NCBI RefSeq assembly: GCF_019753045.1
Contig: NZ_JAIELN010000005.1
Location: 186,001-250,000, forward strand
From: Hyphomicrobium sp.
GTDB lineage: Bacteria; Pseudomonadota; Alphaproteobacteria; Rhizobiales; Hyphomicrobiaceae
Length of the DNA stretch: 64,000 nucleotides
Direction: 5' to 3'
Below the pieces are notes generated by a model. That model had not been told where the DNA came from. It saw only the letters and a program-made list of their open reading frames with translations, and made no database searches. Both the position numbers and the translations under genes were made by a program. Numbering within the stretch: position 1 is the stretch's first letter; every line of letters begins with the position of its first letter. This document shows positions 48,653-59,535 of the stretch, piece by piece.

Positions 48653-49471
48653 ATGCGCGCTATCAACTACCGGCCGGACAAGACTTGGCGCCTTGCCCTC
48701 GCCTTCCTGCCATTCGCATTACTGTTACTCACTTACATTATCGCTTCCGACATTCGACTGACCGAAAATCCAAACGACAAACTTCTTCCGTCGTTCGCCA
48801 AGATGGGCGAAACGATCGACGCTTACGCGATGAAGCCCGATACCCGCACGGGCGATTATCTGCTTTGGGCTGATACGTCGGCGAGTCTGACGCGGCTCAT
48901 TGCCGGCCTTGCCATCTCGACGGCCATCGCCCTGGTTCTCGGCATCGTCGTCGGGTTGCTGCCGGTGATGAGCGCGACACTCGGGCCGGTCGTGGCGGTG
49001 TTATCGATGGTGCCGCCACTCGCGCTCCTTCCCATTCTCTTCATCGTCATGGGGCTCGGCGAAGCCTCGAAGATCACGCTGATCGTCGTCGGCACATCGT
49101 TGAAGCTCATTCGCGACATCGCGCTCAGGGTCGAAGACATTCCGCGCGAGCAGCTCATCAAGGCGCAGACGCTCGGCGCATCGACGCCGCAGATCGCGTT
49201 GCGCGTCGTGCTGCCGCAAATCCTGCCGCGACTGATCGATTCCGTTCGGCTGGAAATCGGTCCGGCGTGGCTCTTCCTGATTGCTGCCGAGGCGATCGCC
49301 GCCGATTCCGGCCTCGGCTACCGCATCTTCCTCGTTCGCCGCTATCTCTCGATGGATGTGATCCTGCCCTACGTCGCGTGGATCACGCTTCTGGCGTTCG
49401 TCATGGATCTTTCCCTGCGGCTGCTTCAACGCAAGTCGTTCCCGTGGTTTGCCGAAGCGAGAACAGCATGA
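48653..49471 (+). CDS. ABC transporter permease
   Basis: VLSMVPPLALLPILFIVMGLGEASKITLIVVGT...EQLIKAQTLGASTPQIALRVVLPQILPRLID EAA loop. Confidence 0.92.
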   Translation: MRAINYRPDKTWRLALAFLPFALLLLTYIIASDIRLTENPNDKLLPSFAKMGETIDAYAMKPDTRTGDYLLWADTSASLTRLIAGLAISTAIALVLGIVVGLLPVMSATLGPVVAVLSMVPPLALLPILFIVMGLGEASKITLIVVGTSLKLIRDIALRVEDIPREQLIKAQTLGASTPQIALRVVLPQILPRLIDSVRLEIGPAWLFLIAAEAIAADSGLGYRIFLVRRYLSMDVILPYVAWITLLAFVMDLSLRLLQRKSFPWFAEARTA

Positions 49472-50307
49472 ACGCCATCGTCTTCGACAAGGTTTGGAAA
49501 GAATACGGCGATCACGTCGTCCTCGAGCAGATCAATCTCGAGATCGAGACGCGCTCGTTCGTGGCGCTGGTCGGCCCATCAGGATGCGGCAAGACAACAT
49601 TCTTGCGCATGCTTCTCGGCGAGGAGCGGCCAACGCGCGGCAGCATTCTCGTCGATGGCGTGCCCCTCAAAGCGGAGCCCGATGCGGACCGCGGCGTCGT
49701 CTTCCAGCGCTACTCGGTATTTCCGCACCTGACAGTTCTCGGCAACGTCATCATCGGGCGGGAGTTCGAGATGGCCGGCGCGCTCGGCCGATTATTCGGT
49801 CGCGCGCGGAAACAGGCGGAAGACGATGCGCGCGAGCTTCTTGCCGCTGTCGGCCTCGCCGGCCAGGAAGCAAAATATCCGGCCGCGCTTTCGGGCGGTA
49901 TGCAGCAACGTCTTGCACTGGCGCAGGCAATCATGCGGCGGCCGAAGGTGCTTTTGCTCGACGAGCCCTTCGGCGCGCTCGATCCCGGCATTCGGTCCGA
50001 CATCCACGTTCTGATGCGGCGCATCTGGAATGAATCCTCGCTGACGGTCGTGATGGTCACTCACGACCTCAGTGAAGCTTTCGAACTCGGTACGCGGATC
50101 ATCGCATTCGAGCGGCCGCGCAGCCGGCCCGAGGAACTCGAGCGATATGGCGTCCGGCTATCGGCCGACATTCCGACACCACCTCCGACAGCGCCTCTGC
50201 TGCCGAAGGGCGCGACGATCACCAAGGATATCGAGATCTGGCCGAAGAAAGTTGCAGGCAGCCCCGGCGTTCTAACGCGTCACGGGCACTCTGCTCCGCG
50301 CTCTTAG
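49468..50307 (+). CDS. ABC transporter ATP-binding protein
   Basis: VGPSGCGKTTFLRMLLGEERPT (Walker A), LSGGMQQRLALAQAIMRRPKVLLLDEPFGALD. Confidence 0.95.
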   Translation: MNAIVFDKVWKEYGDHVVLEQINLEIETRSFVALVGPSGCGKTTFLRMLLGEERPTRGSILVDGVPLKAEPDADRGVVFQRYSVFPHLTVLGNVIIGREFEMAGALGRLFGRARKQAEDDARELLAAVGLAGQEAKYPAALSGGMQQRLALAQAIMRRPKVLLLDEPFGALDPGIRSDIHVLMRRIWNESSLTVVMVTHDLSEAFELGTRIIAFERPRSRPEELERYGVRLSADIPTPPPTAPLLPKGATITKDIEIWPKKVAGSPGVLTRHGHSAPRS

Positions 50308-50418
50308 GTGTTCACGCTTTCCGCGAGGGACGACCCTCGGCGGCTTCTGACGAACCCGGGACGGCCCGGACTGGCGCGCCAGCGTCTTGCGAGGAACGCT
50401 TCTGCTTTGAGGTCAAAA

Positions 50419-51153
50419 ATGGGCAACTTGGTCTACGGGGATACGCTGCCAGGAGGCAAACACTGGTCGCTGCTGCTGCGCCGAAACATGCGGCTGCGCC
50501 TGACTGATGTGGAGGGCGGTGCCAACATCGGGATGCTCTTCTACAATCCGCTGAATTTGCTCGAGCGCTACAACGCGCCCGACACGCTGAAATGTCAGCA
50601 CACGTTCAAGCTCACCGCCGGTCATTGCCTCTACTCGGATATGGGTCGCATCTTTTGCTCGGTCGTGTCGGACACGTTCGGCTGGCACGATACGGTCTCC
50701 GGCAATACGACGAAGGCCATCGTCGCGCGGAAATGGGGCGAGAAGAACTATCAGAACGCACGCAACGACTGGCAGCAGAACGGCCACGACAGCTTCCTCG
50801 TCGAAGGAGCGAAGTATGGGCTGACGCGCCGCGATCTGGCGGCGAACGTCAACTGGTTCAGCAAGATCGCCGTCGCCTCCGATGGCGCGATGTCGCTCGA
50901 TACCTCAGCAGCGAAGGCTAGAGCTCAGGTTGAACTGCGCTTCGAGATCGATACGCTCGTTCTCTTTCACACCTGTCCGCATCCCTTGAACCTCGCGAAT
51001 GCGTATCCCCGGAAAGCAGTGCACTTCGAGATCTTCGAGGGGGCGCCGGCGGCGGCCGACGACCCCGCGCGGCTTTCCGCGCCCGAGAACGAGCGCGGTT
51101 TCGAGAACAACCGCATTTTCCTCGCCGGTTGCTGTGGAGACGCGCATCAATGA
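50419..51153 (+). CDS. DUF1989 protein, urea carboxylase-associated protein 1-like; probable carboxyguanidine deiminase subunit
   Basis: [43 protein letters not shown]...[28 protein letters not shown]; adjacent paralogue. Confidence 0.85.
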   Translation: MGNLVYGDTLPGGKHWSLLLRRNMRLRLTDVEGGANIGMLFYNPLNLLERYNAPDTLKCQHTFKLTAGHCLYSDMGRIFCSVVSDTFGWHDTVSGNTTKAIVARKWGEKNYQNARNDWQQNGHDSFLVEGAKYGLTRRDLAANVNWFSKIAVASDGAMSLDTSAAKARAQVELRFEIDTLVLFHTCPHPLNLANAYPRKAVHFEIFEGAPAAADDPARLSAPENERGFENNRIFLAGCCGDAHQ

Positions 51154-51797
51154 TCAAAGAAAGCACGCTTCGCGAAGTCGACGCGATCTATCGCCGTATC
51201 GTTCCGGCCGGCGAATATTGGATGCACGTCGTCCACGAAGGCGAAACGCTTCGCCTCCTCGATCTCGAAGGCAATCAGGCGGCAGACACCCTGTTCTTCA
51301 ACGCCGACGATCCAGCGGAACGCTACTCGGCGTCCGACACCATCCGGGAGCAAGGCAATATCTACCTGACCGCGGGATCGGTACTTCGTTCCGACATCTG
51401 CCGTCCGATGCTGACGATCACGGCCGATACGGTCGGCCGTCACGATACGCTCGGCGGCGCCTGCGCGACGGAGAGCAATACCGTTCGCTACGCGCTCGAG
51501 AAGAAATCGATGCACGCATGCCGCGACAGCTTCCTGCTCGCGATCGCCGAGAACGAGCAGTACGGCCTCTCGAAACGCGACATCGGACACAACATCAATT
51601 TCTTCATGAACGTGCCGGTGACGCCCGAAGGCGGGTTGACGTTCGAGGATGGTTTGTCGGCGCCGGGCAAATACGTCGAGATGACCGCGCACATGAACGT
51701 CATCGTGCTCATCTCGAACTGTCCGCAGCTCAACAATCCTTGCAACGCCTACAACCCCACGCCGATCGAAGTTCTCATCTGGGGTAAGGGGGCCTGA
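51150..51797 (+). CDS. DUF1989 protein, urea carboxylase-associated protein 2-like; probable carboxyguanidine deiminase subunit
   Basis: [63 protein letters not shown]. Confidence 0.88.
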   Translation: MIKESTLREVDAIYRRIVPAGEYWMHVVHEGETLRLLDLEGNQAADTLFFNADDPAERYSASDTIREQGNIYLTAGSVLRSDICRPMLTITADTVGRHDTLGGACATESNTVRYALEKKSMHACRDSFLLAIAENEQYGLSKRDIGHNINFFMNVPVTPEGGLTFEDGLSAPGKYVEMTAHMNVIVLISNCPQLNNPCNAYNPTPIEVLIWGKGA

Positions 51798-51802
51798 CGT
51801 CC

Positions 51803-54800
51803 ATGTTCCGCAAAGTCCTGATCGCCAACCGCGGCGCTATCGCCTGCCGTATCATCAGAACGCTCGACCGCATGGGGATCGCGAGCGTCGCGGTCTATTC
51901 CGAGGCCGATCGCCATTCGATGCATGTCATGCAGGCGGGCGAAGCCGTCGCCATTGGCCCATCGCCGGCAGCCGAGAGCTATCTCAAGTTCGACGCCATT
52001 CTCGACGCCGCGAAGATGACCGGCGCGGAAGCCATTCATCCGGGCTACGGCTTTCTGTCGGAAAATCCTGATTTCGCGGAGGCGTGCGAAGCGGCAGGCA
52101 TCGTGTTCATCGGGCCGAAGGCAAAGCACATGCGAGCCTTCGGATTGAAGCACAAGGCGCGCGAGCTTGCGCTTCAGGCGAACGTGCCGTTGGCGCCGGG
52201 CTCCGGGCTCATCCGCGATGTCGAACATGCCAAGAGCGAAGCCCAGCGCATCGGCTATCCGGTGATGATCAAGAGCACGGCCGGCGGCGGCGGCATCGGG
52301 TTGCAGCTCGTGTCGACGGCGGAAGAAATCGCCCCGATGTTCGAGCGCGTCGAACGCCTCGCCCGCAACAACTTCAAGGACGCCGGTATCTTCATCGAGA
52401 AGTACGTGGCGCGCGGCCGCCACATCGAGGTGCAGATTTTCGGCGATGGTCGCGGCAACGTCGTCTCGCTCGGCGAACGCGATTGCTCGGCGCAGCGGCG
52501 GAACCAAAAGGTCATCGAGGAGACGCCTGCGCCAAATCTACCCGAGAAGACGCGCGCGGCGCTCTGGGAGACAGCGCGACGCCTCGGCCAGTCCGTCAAT
52601 TACGAAAGCGCGGGCACCGTCGAATATCTCTACGACGCCGAGACGAACGAGTTCTATTTTCTCGAGGTCAATACGCGGCTTCAGGTGGAGCACGGCGTGA
52701 CCGAAGAGGTCGTCGGCGCCGATCTCGTCGAATGGATGGTGCGGCAAGCGGCGGGAGAACTGCATCCGCTCGATCAATCCAAGATTTCGCCAACGGGCGC
52801 GTCGATCCAAGTCAGGCTTTATGCGGAAGATCCTGCGCGCGATTTCCGGCCAAGCTCCGGTCGGCTGACACATGTCTCCTGGCCGTCTGACGCGCGCATA
52901 GAAACATGGGCGCAAAGCGGATCGGAGGTTTCGCCCTACTACGATCCGATGATCGCAAAGATCATCGTCAAGGGATCGACACGCGACGACGCGCTGGCGC
53001 GACTTCGATCGGCGCTCGATCAAACGCGCATCGGCGGTCTCGAAACCAATCTCGATTATCTGCGCCAGCTCGCGGGCTCCAGCGTCTTCGCGAAAGCCGA
53101 AATGCTGACGCGGACACTGCAGACGTTCACTTATAAGGCTGACACGATCGAAGTTCTGTCGCCGGGCACGCAGACGACGATCCAGGATTGGCCGGGACGC
53201 GTCGGCTACTGGGCGGTCGGCGTGCCGCCATCAGGACCGATGGATGCGCTGTCGTTTCGCCTCGCCAATCGCATCGTCGGCAACGACGAAGGCGCTGCCG
53301 GGATCGAGACGACGCTCGCGGGGCCTTCCCTCAAGTTCAACACCGACGCCGTGATCTGTCTAGCGGGAGCGGAGCTGACGGCGACGCTCGACGGCGCGGC
53401 TGTCGACTACTGGCAGGCTATCCAGATCCGGGCCGGACAGGTGCTCAAGATCGGCGGCGTCAAGGGTCCGGGCGTGCGCGCCTACATCGCCGTTCGCGGC
53501 GGCATCGATGTTCCGTCTTATCTCGGAAGCAAATCGACATTCACGCTCGGCAAGTTCGGCGGGCACGGCGGCCGCGTGTTGATGACGGGCGACGTGCTTC
53601 ACATCGGCCGCGACGCGACGAGCTTTCCTTCGGCACGTCTTCCGGCGGAACTCAAGCCTCGCCTCGTCCATACCTGGGATATCGGCGTTCTCTACGGTCC
53701 ACATGGCGCGCCGGATTTCTTTGCGCCGGAATACATCGATACGTTCTTCTCGAGCGATTGGGAGGTTCATTACAATTCCAATCCGACCGGCATTCGGTTG
53801 ATCGGGCCGAAGCCCGTCTGGGCACGCACCGATGGTGGCGAAGCCGGGCTTCATCCGAGCAATATTCACGACAACGCCTATGCCATCGGTACGATCGATT
53901 TCACCGGCGACATGCCCGTCATTCTCGGCCCCGACGGTCCGTCGCTCGGCGGCTTCGTGTGTCCGGCGACCATCGTGCAAGCCGAGCTTTGGAAGATGGG
54001 CCAGCTTCGGCCGGGCGACAAAGTCCGCTTCACGCGCCTCTCTCCTGCGGAGGCGGCTGCGCGTCTTGCCAAGCAGAACGCAGAGATCGCATCGCTCAAG
54101 TCTATCGCCGCGCCGTCGTTTCCGCATGCGAAGTGGGGAGCGGATGATTGCATCGTCGGCGGCCGCGAAGCGTCCGGCGACAAGCCGCGCGTCGTTTATC
54201 GCCGCGCGGGCGATGCTTACATGCTCGTCGAGTACGGCCCGATCATCCTCGATTTCACGTTACGTTTCCGCGCGCACGCTCTGATGACCGCTCTCGAACA
54301 GCGAAAGCTCAGCGGCATTCTCGACCTGACGCCGGGCATCCGGTCCTTGCAGGTCCATTACGACAGCACGGTTCTGCCGCTCGAAGATCTGCTCGCCGAA
54401 CTTTCGCGCATCGAAGATACGCTCGGCGACCTGAGCGACATCGAGGTGCCGTCGCGCATCGTGCATCTGCCGCTGTCGTGGAACGACCCCGCGGTGCAGA
54501 AGACGATCGACAAATATATCCAGGGCGTTCGACCAGACGCGCCGTGGTGTCCTTCCAACATCGAGTTCATTCGGCGCATCAACGGGCTCGAGTCCATCGA
54601 GGACGTGTTGCGGATCGTTTTCGACGCGACGTACGTCGTCCTCGGACTCGGCGATGTGTATCTCGGCGCGCCGGTCGCGACGCCGATCGATCCTCGTCAT
54701 CGTCTCGTCACGACGAAATACAATCCGGCGCGAACGTGGACACCCGACAACGTCGTCGGCATCGGCGGCGCTTACATGTGCATCTACGGCATGGAGGGTC

Positions 54801-55423
54801 CCGGCGGCTATCAGCTCTTCGGGCGGACGTGCCAAGTCTGGAACACGTATCGCACCACGGAAGCGTTTGAAGCCGGGTCGCCGTGGCTTTTGCGGTTCTT
54901 CGATCAGATCCGTTTCTATCCAGTCTCGAGCGAAGAGCTGGTGAAGTTCCGTGACGGCTTTCTCGAAGGGCAGGCAAGCGTCAAAGTCGAAGAGACAACG
55001 TTTCGTCTCAGGGATTATCAGGCTTTTGTTACCGAGAACGCCCAATCGATCAGCGCCTTCAAGTCGCGTCAGCAGGCCGCCTTCGAGGCTGAGCGGGCGC
55101 GCTGGCAGCAGGTCGATCAGGAAGGTGCCGCTGGCGCATCCGACGGCGGTATCGAAGAGGATGGAGCCGCCGCGCTGCCGCCAGGGGCCACGGCCGTCGA
55201 GAGCCCGGTTCCCGGCAGTGTCTGGAAGGTTCTCGTCGAGCCCGGAACACCCGTCGCCGAGGGCGAGACGCTGATAATCGTTGAATCGATGAAAATGGAA
55301 ATGGCCGTGCCGGCTCCGCAAAGCGGGGTCGTTCACGAAGTACGCTGCGTCGAAGGGCGGCCTGTGGCCCTTGGCCAGGCTCTCGTTATCTTAAGAGAGC
55401 CACATGCGGAGGCGACGGCGTGA
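51803..55423 (+). CDS. Biotin-dependent urea/guanidine carboxylase (riboswitch context favours guanidine)
   Basis: 1206 aa: biotin carboxylase [18 protein letters not shown], carboxyltransferase [32 protein letters not shown], biotinyl [10 protein letters not shown]. Confidence 0.93.
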   Translation: MFRKVLIANRGAIACRIIRTLDRMGIASVAVYSEADRHSMHVMQAGEAVAIGPSPAAESYLKFDAILDAAKMTGAEAIHPGYGFLSENPDFAEACEAAGIVFIGPKAKHMRAFGLKHKARELALQANVPLAPGSGLIRDVEHAKSEAQRIGYPVMIKSTAGGGGIGLQLVSTAEEIAPMFERVERLARNNFKDAGIFIEKYVARGRHIEVQIFGDGRGNVVSLGERDCSAQRRNQKVIEETPAPNLPEKTRAALWETARRLGQSVNYESAGTVEYLYDAETNEFYFLEVNTRLQVEHGVTEEVVGADLVEWMVRQAAGELHPLDQSKISPTGASIQVRLYAEDPARDFRPSSGRLTHVSWPSDARIETWAQSGSEVSPYYDPMIAKIIVKGSTRDDALARLRSALDQTRIGGLETNLDYLRQLAGSSVFAKAEMLTRTLQTFTYKADTIEVLSPGTQTTIQDWPGRVGYWAVGVPPSGPMDALSFRLANRIVGNDEGAAGIETTLAGPSLKFNTDAVICLAGAELTATLDGAAVDYWQAIQIRAGQVLKIGGVKGPGVRAYIAVRGGIDVPSYLGSKSTFTLGKFGGHGGRVLMTGDVLHIGRDATSFPSARLPAELKPRLVHTWDIGVLYGPHGAPDFFAPEYIDTFFSSDWEVHYNSNPTGIRLIGPKPVWARTDGGEAGLHPSNIHDNAYAIGTIDFTGDMPVILGPDGPSLGGFVCPATIVQAELWKMGQLRPGDKVRFTRLSPAEAAARLAKQNAEIASLKSIAAPSFPHAKWGADDCIVGGREASGDKPRVVYRRAGDAYMLVEYGPIILDFTLRFRAHALMTALEQRKLSGILDLTPGIRSLQVHYDSTVLPLEDLLAELSRIEDTLGDLSDIEVPSRIVHLPLSWNDPAVQKTIDKYIQGVRPDAPWCPSNIEFIRRINGLESIEDVLRIVFDATYVVLGLGDVYLGAPVATPIDPRHRLVTTKYNPARTWTPDNVVGIGGAYMCIYGMEGPGGYQLFGRTCQVWNTYRTTEAFEAGSPWLLRFFDQIRFYPVSSEELVKFRDGFLEGQASVKVEETTFRLRDYQAFVTENAQSISAFKSRQQAAFEAERARWQQVDQEGAAGASDGGIEEDGAAALPPGATAVESPVPGSVWKVLVEPGTPVAEGETLIIVESMKMEMAVPAPQSGVVHEVRCVEGRPVALGQALVILREPHAEATA

Positions 55424-57207
55424 CCCTATCGCTCGACATTGCAAATCTCGCCGCCCTCTACGCGCGGGGGGAAACGACACCCGAAGCAACGGTCGAAGAG
55501 GTCTTCGCGCGCATCGGAGCCAAGGGCGTTGCGCCCGACTGGATTGCGCTTCGCGATAAGGCGAACGTTCTCGATAGCCTTCGCCGCGCGCCGCACGGGC
55601 CCCTTTACGGCATTCCATTTGCCGTCAAGGACAACATCGATGTCGCCGGTATGCCGACGACATGTGCCTGTCCGGCTTTCGCCTATGTGCCCGTGCGTTC
55701 GGCGACCGTCGTCGAACGGCTTGAAGCGGCAGGCGCCATCCTGATCGGCAAAACGAACCTCGACCAGTTTGCGACCGGGCTTAACGGCACGCGCTCGCCA
55801 TATGGCATTCCGGCGAGCGTCTTCAATACGGACTACATTTCCGGCGGCTCGAGTTCGGGTTCGGCCGTCGTCGTGGCCGCGGGTCTTGTTTCGTTTTCTC
55901 TCGGGACGGACACTGCGGGATCGGGCCGCGTTCCGGCGGCCTTCAACAACATCGTGGGTCTGAAGCCGACTAAAGGCATCATCTCTACGCGTGGCGTCGT
56001 ACCCGCATGCAAGAGCCAAGACGCCGTTTCGATTTTTGCGCTGACTGTTGCGGACGCCGCGAAGGTTGCGGAGGCAGCCGTCGCCTTCGACAAGGACGAC
56101 TGTTTCGCGCGGGCCGACGCGCCACCATTCGCCGTCGAGACGGCCGGACGTCCGCTGAGAATTGGCATTCCCAATGCGCCGCTCTCGTTCTTCGAGGACA
56201 GCGAATACCGCCGTCTCTATCATCACACGATCGATCGCCTCGCCGGGCTCGGCGCCGAGATCACTCCCTTCAACTTCGCGCCATTTCGCGACACGGCGGC
56301 GATGCTGTACGACGGTCCTTGGGTTGCCGAACGGCTATTTGCCGTCGACGACATGAACGATGACGATCTTCATCCCGTCGTTCGCGACATCATCCATAAC
56401 GGCCGGAATAAATCCGCGCTCGCGACGTTCGAGAGCTTTTATCGTCTCGCAGAGTATCGCCGCGCTGCGGACGCCGAGTGGAACCGCATGGACGTGATGG
56501 TGCTGCCGACGGCGGGCACGACGTACAAAATCGCCGATATCCTGGCCGACCCAGTTCGCCTCAATTCGAACCTCGGCGCGTATACGAATTTCGTCAATCT
56601 TCTCGACCTCTCGGCTCTCGCCGTTCCGGCGGGCTTTCGCGAGGACGGCATCCCGTTCGGCGTGACACTGATCGGACGAGCGTTCGCCGACGGACAACTC
56701 GCGGCGATCGGTGACACTCTTCACCGCACGCTCGATGGTGCGAAGCTTGGCGCGACGCAGGCCGCATTATCCGATGCCGCGCCGGTCACCCCGCAGCCCG
56801 CCACGAAGAAGAAAACGGTCGAGGTCGCAGTGGTCGGCGCGCATCTCAGAGGCCAGCCGCTCAACAGTCAGCTCACAGAGCGCGACGCCATTTACCGGGA
56901 GACGGCGCGCACGGCGGCGGGATACCGGCTTTATGCCTTGCCCGGAACGACCCCGCCAAAGCCGGGCCTCGTTTTCGAAGGCACGGGGCCCGGTGCGATC
57001 GAAGTCGAAATCTGGGAAATGGACGAGGCCGCGTTCGGGTCGTTCGTGGCGCTCATACCGGCCCCGCTCGGGATCGGGACGCTTCTGCTCGAAGGCGGCC
57101 GACAGGTGAAAGGCTTCCTTTGCGAAAGCCATGCCGTTCGGGGCGCCGAGGACATTACGGAGTTCGGGGGCTGGCGCGCGTGGCTCGGCCGGTCGGCCGT
57201 CGCCTGA
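55420..57207 (+). CDS. atzF: Allophanate hydrolase (amidase signature + C-terminal domain)
   Basis: PFAVKDNIDVAGMPTT, GGSSSGSAVVVAAGLVSFSLGTDTAGSGRVPAAFNNIVGLKPT; GTG start overlapping carboxylase stop. Confidence 0.93.
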   Translation: MTLSLDIANLAALYARGETTPEATVEEVFARIGAKGVAPDWIALRDKANVLDSLRRAPHGPLYGIPFAVKDNIDVAGMPTTCACPAFAYVPVRSATVVERLEAAGAILIGKTNLDQFATGLNGTRSPYGIPASVFNTDYISGGSSSGSAVVVAAGLVSFSLGTDTAGSGRVPAAFNNIVGLKPTKGIISTRGVVPACKSQDAVSIFALTVADAAKVAEAAVAFDKDDCFARADAPPFAVETAGRPLRIGIPNAPLSFFEDSEYRRLYHHTIDRLAGLGAEITPFNFAPFRDTAAMLYDGPWVAERLFAVDDMNDDDLHPVVRDIIHNGRNKSALATFESFYRLAEYRRAADAEWNRMDVMVLPTAGTTYKIADILADPVRLNSNLGAYTNFVNLLDLSALAVPAGFREDGIPFGVTLIGRAFADGQLAAIGDTLHRTLDGAKLGATQAALSDAAPVTPQPATKKKTVEVAVVGAHLRGQPLNSQLTERDAIYRETARTAAGYRLYALPGTTPPKPGLVFEGTGPGAIEVEIWEMDEAAFGSFVALIPAPLGIGTLLLEGGRQVKGFLCESHAVRGAEDITEFGGWRAWLGRSAVA

Positions 57208-57387
57208 TCCGGCGCGGGTCAAGATGAAATAAAATGCTGCGAATACCGTGTTTTAGACCACCGTCCGCCGGCGCGCGGCCGCGCCTTGGGAAATAGATGA
57301 CTGCGTTACGATATTAATGTAGTCTTTTATTCTAGATTTAGCGTCCCGGACGCATGAGATCGCCCTAAAGCGACGAGCGAGGAAACG

Positions 57388-58209
57388 ATGCGCAACAGAA
57401 TATTCCGCTCCACGATTGTTGCCGGATTGACGGCGGTCCTGGGGATGATCGCGGCCCAGTCGGGCGCGCGGGCCGACGACACGGCTGTCATCTGGGACAG
57501 CATCCGGACAGATCTCTTCGGAACGCGCGAGGTTGCTGACGGTGCCGGAAAAGTGGCGCTCGAAGCACCGTACCGGGCCGAAGACGCCTCTACGGTTCCT
57601 CTCACCGTTCGCCTTCCGGCTGAATTCGCCAAGGACGTGAAATCCCTGACGCTCGTCATCGACAAGAACCCTTCCCCCGTCGTCGCTACGTTCACGTACG
57701 GCGATGCGGCTGGCAATGGCGAACGCGTTCTAGCCACGCGCGTCCGCATCGACCAGTATTCGAATGTTCGCGCGATCGCCGAGACGAACGACGGCAAACT
57801 CTTCATGACGATCAAGTTCGTGAAGGCGTCGGGCGGCTGCTCGGCTCCGGCCGGCAAGGACCCGGAAGAAGCGGCGAAGACCATGGGCAAGATGAAGGTG
57901 ATGACCGCCTTCAAGGACCCGCAAAACGCGACTGCGCAAGAAGCTCAGGTGATGATCCGTCATCCCAACAATTCCGGCTTGCAGATGGATCAGGTGACCG
58001 GCCTCTATATCCCGACGCATTTCGTGGACAAGGTGGCCGTGAAGACTGGCGGCAAAACTGTCTTCACGATGACGGGCGGCATCTCGATCAGCGAGAACCC
58101 GAACTTCCGTTTCACCTATCAGGGCAATCCGTCCGATGTGATGAGCGTCGATGCCGAGGATTCGCAAGGCAACGCGTTCAAGGGCAATTCAACTCCGAGC
58201 CAATCCTGA
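57388..58209 (+). CDS. SoxYZ-like fused sulfur carrier protein
   Basis: SoxY-like N-terminal half ending ASGGCSAPAGKD; SoxZ-like C-terminal half MIRHPNNSGLQMDQVTGLYIPTHFVDKVAVKTGGKTVF. Confidence 0.8.
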   Translation: MRNRIFRSTIVAGLTAVLGMIAAQSGARADDTAVIWDSIRTDLFGTREVADGAGKVALEAPYRAEDASTVPLTVRLPAEFAKDVKSLTLVIDKNPSPVVATFTYGDAAGNGERVLATRVRIDQYSNVRAIAETNDGKLFMTIKFVKASGGCSAPAGKDPEEAAKTMGKMKVMTAFKDPQNATAQEAQVMIRHPNNSGLQMDQVTGLYIPTHFVDKVAVKTGGKTVFTMTGGISISENPNFRFTYQGNPSDVMSVDAEDSQGNAFKGNSTPSQS

Positions 58210-58215
58210 CGTTGT

Positions 58216-59535
58216 TTGCGGAACGGCCTCGTGGCCCGCAAGCTTGCAAGTGAAGATCTAACTCCGGTTGCCGGCGGCGGGCTTTTGCATCGCCGCCTTT
58301 TTCTCAAGGCGGGACTGGTTCTCGCGACGGCCCAGACGGCAACATCGCTCAGGGCGGAAGAAGTTGCAGCCACGACGCCCAGGGCGAAGCCTGAAGATCC
58401 GGCTGATCCCTCCTGGATCCACAAACCCGGACTTCCGTTCACTGGCTACGGCACGCCGTCAAAATACGAGAAGCACGTCGTTCGCAACATCGGCGGCAAC
58501 CGCACGCCTCAGGGCGACGGCGTTTCGTGGACGCCTCTCGAAGAGCTCGAAGGCATCGTCACGCCGAGCGGCCTCCACTTCGAGCGCCATCACGACGGTG
58601 TGCCGGACATCGATCCGGCCGTGCACAGGCTCGTCATTCACGGTCTCGTGCAGCGGCCGCTGGAATTTACCGTCGCGAACCTGCTTCGATATCCCATGCG
58701 CTCCCGCTTCCTCTTCATCGAGTGTGGCGGGAACAGCAACGCCGGGTGGCACGAGGAACCGATCCAACGTCCCGCCGGGTCTTTTCACGGGCTCGTTTCG
58801 TGTTCGGAATGGACCGGCGTGCCGCTCTCCCTTCTGCTCGACGAGGCGGGCGTCGATCCGAAGGCCTCGTGGGTGATCGCCGAGGGCGCCGATGCCGGGC
58901 TGCTCAACGTCAGCCTGCCGCTTTCGAAGCTGATGGATGATGCGATGGTCGGCCTCTATCAGAACGGCGAACGCGTGCGGCCCGAGAACGGCTATCCGTT
59001 ACGGCTAATCGTGCCGGGCTGGGAAGGCATCACCAACGTCAAATGGCTGCGCCGCCTGCACGTCACCGATGCGCCCGCGATGACGCGCAATGAAACGGCG
59101 AAATACACCGAGCTTCTGCCGTCCGGCAAAGCGCGCATGTTCACCTTCGTGATGGATGCCAAATCGCTGATCACGTCGCCTTCGCCGGGGCAAAAGATGC
59201 ACGGGGCGAATGTCTATGAAATTCGCGGGCTCGCGTGGAGCGGCCGCGGAAAGATCAGCAAGGTGGAGGTTTCGGCGGACGGCGGCAAATCGTGGGCCGA
59301 GGCAGAGTTGCAGGACCCTGTCATGTCCCAATGCTTCACGCGGTTTCGTTCTCCGTGGGCTTGGGACGGCAAGGCTGCGCTGCTCAAAAGCCGCGCGACG
59401 GACGAAACCGGCTACGTCCAACCCGAGCGCGACGTGTTGATCAAAGAGCGCGGGCGCGAAGGGTACTTTCATTACAACGCCATTGTCTGCTGGGCCGTCG
59501 ATGAAGATGGTACGATCAGCCATGTCTATGCTTAG
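58216..59535 (+). CDS. Sulfite dehydrogenase, SoxC-like molybdopterin subunit
   Basis: RFLFIECGGNSNAGWHEEPIQRPAGSFHGLVSCSEWTGVPLSLLL; LIVPGWEGITNVKWLRRLHV; start codon uncertain. Confidence 0.87.
   Translation: MRNGLVARKLASEDLTPVAGGGLLHRRLFLKAGLVLATAQTATSLRAEEVAATTPRAKPEDPADPSWIHKPGLPFTGYGTPSKYEKHVVRNIGGNRTPQGDGVSWTPLEELEGIVTPSGLHFERHHDGVPDIDPAVHRLVIHGLVQRPLEFTVANLLRYPMRSRFLFIECGGNSNAGWHEEPIQRPAGSFHGLVSCSEWTGVPLSLLLDEAGVDPKASWVIAEGADAGLLNVSLPLSKLMDDAMVGLYQNGERVRPENGYPLRLIVPGWEGITNVKWLRRLHVTDAPAMTRNETAKYTELLPSGKARMFTFVMDAKSLITSPSPGQKMHGANVYEIRGLAWSGRGKISKVEVSADGGKSWAEAELQDPVMSQCFTRFRSPWAWDGKAALLKSRATDETGYVQPERDVLIKERGREGYFHYNAIVCWAVDEDGTISHVYA

Noticed and set aside
54260-55336. 358-aa minus-strand ORF
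   Set aside because: Antisense to the carboxylase; no family signal.
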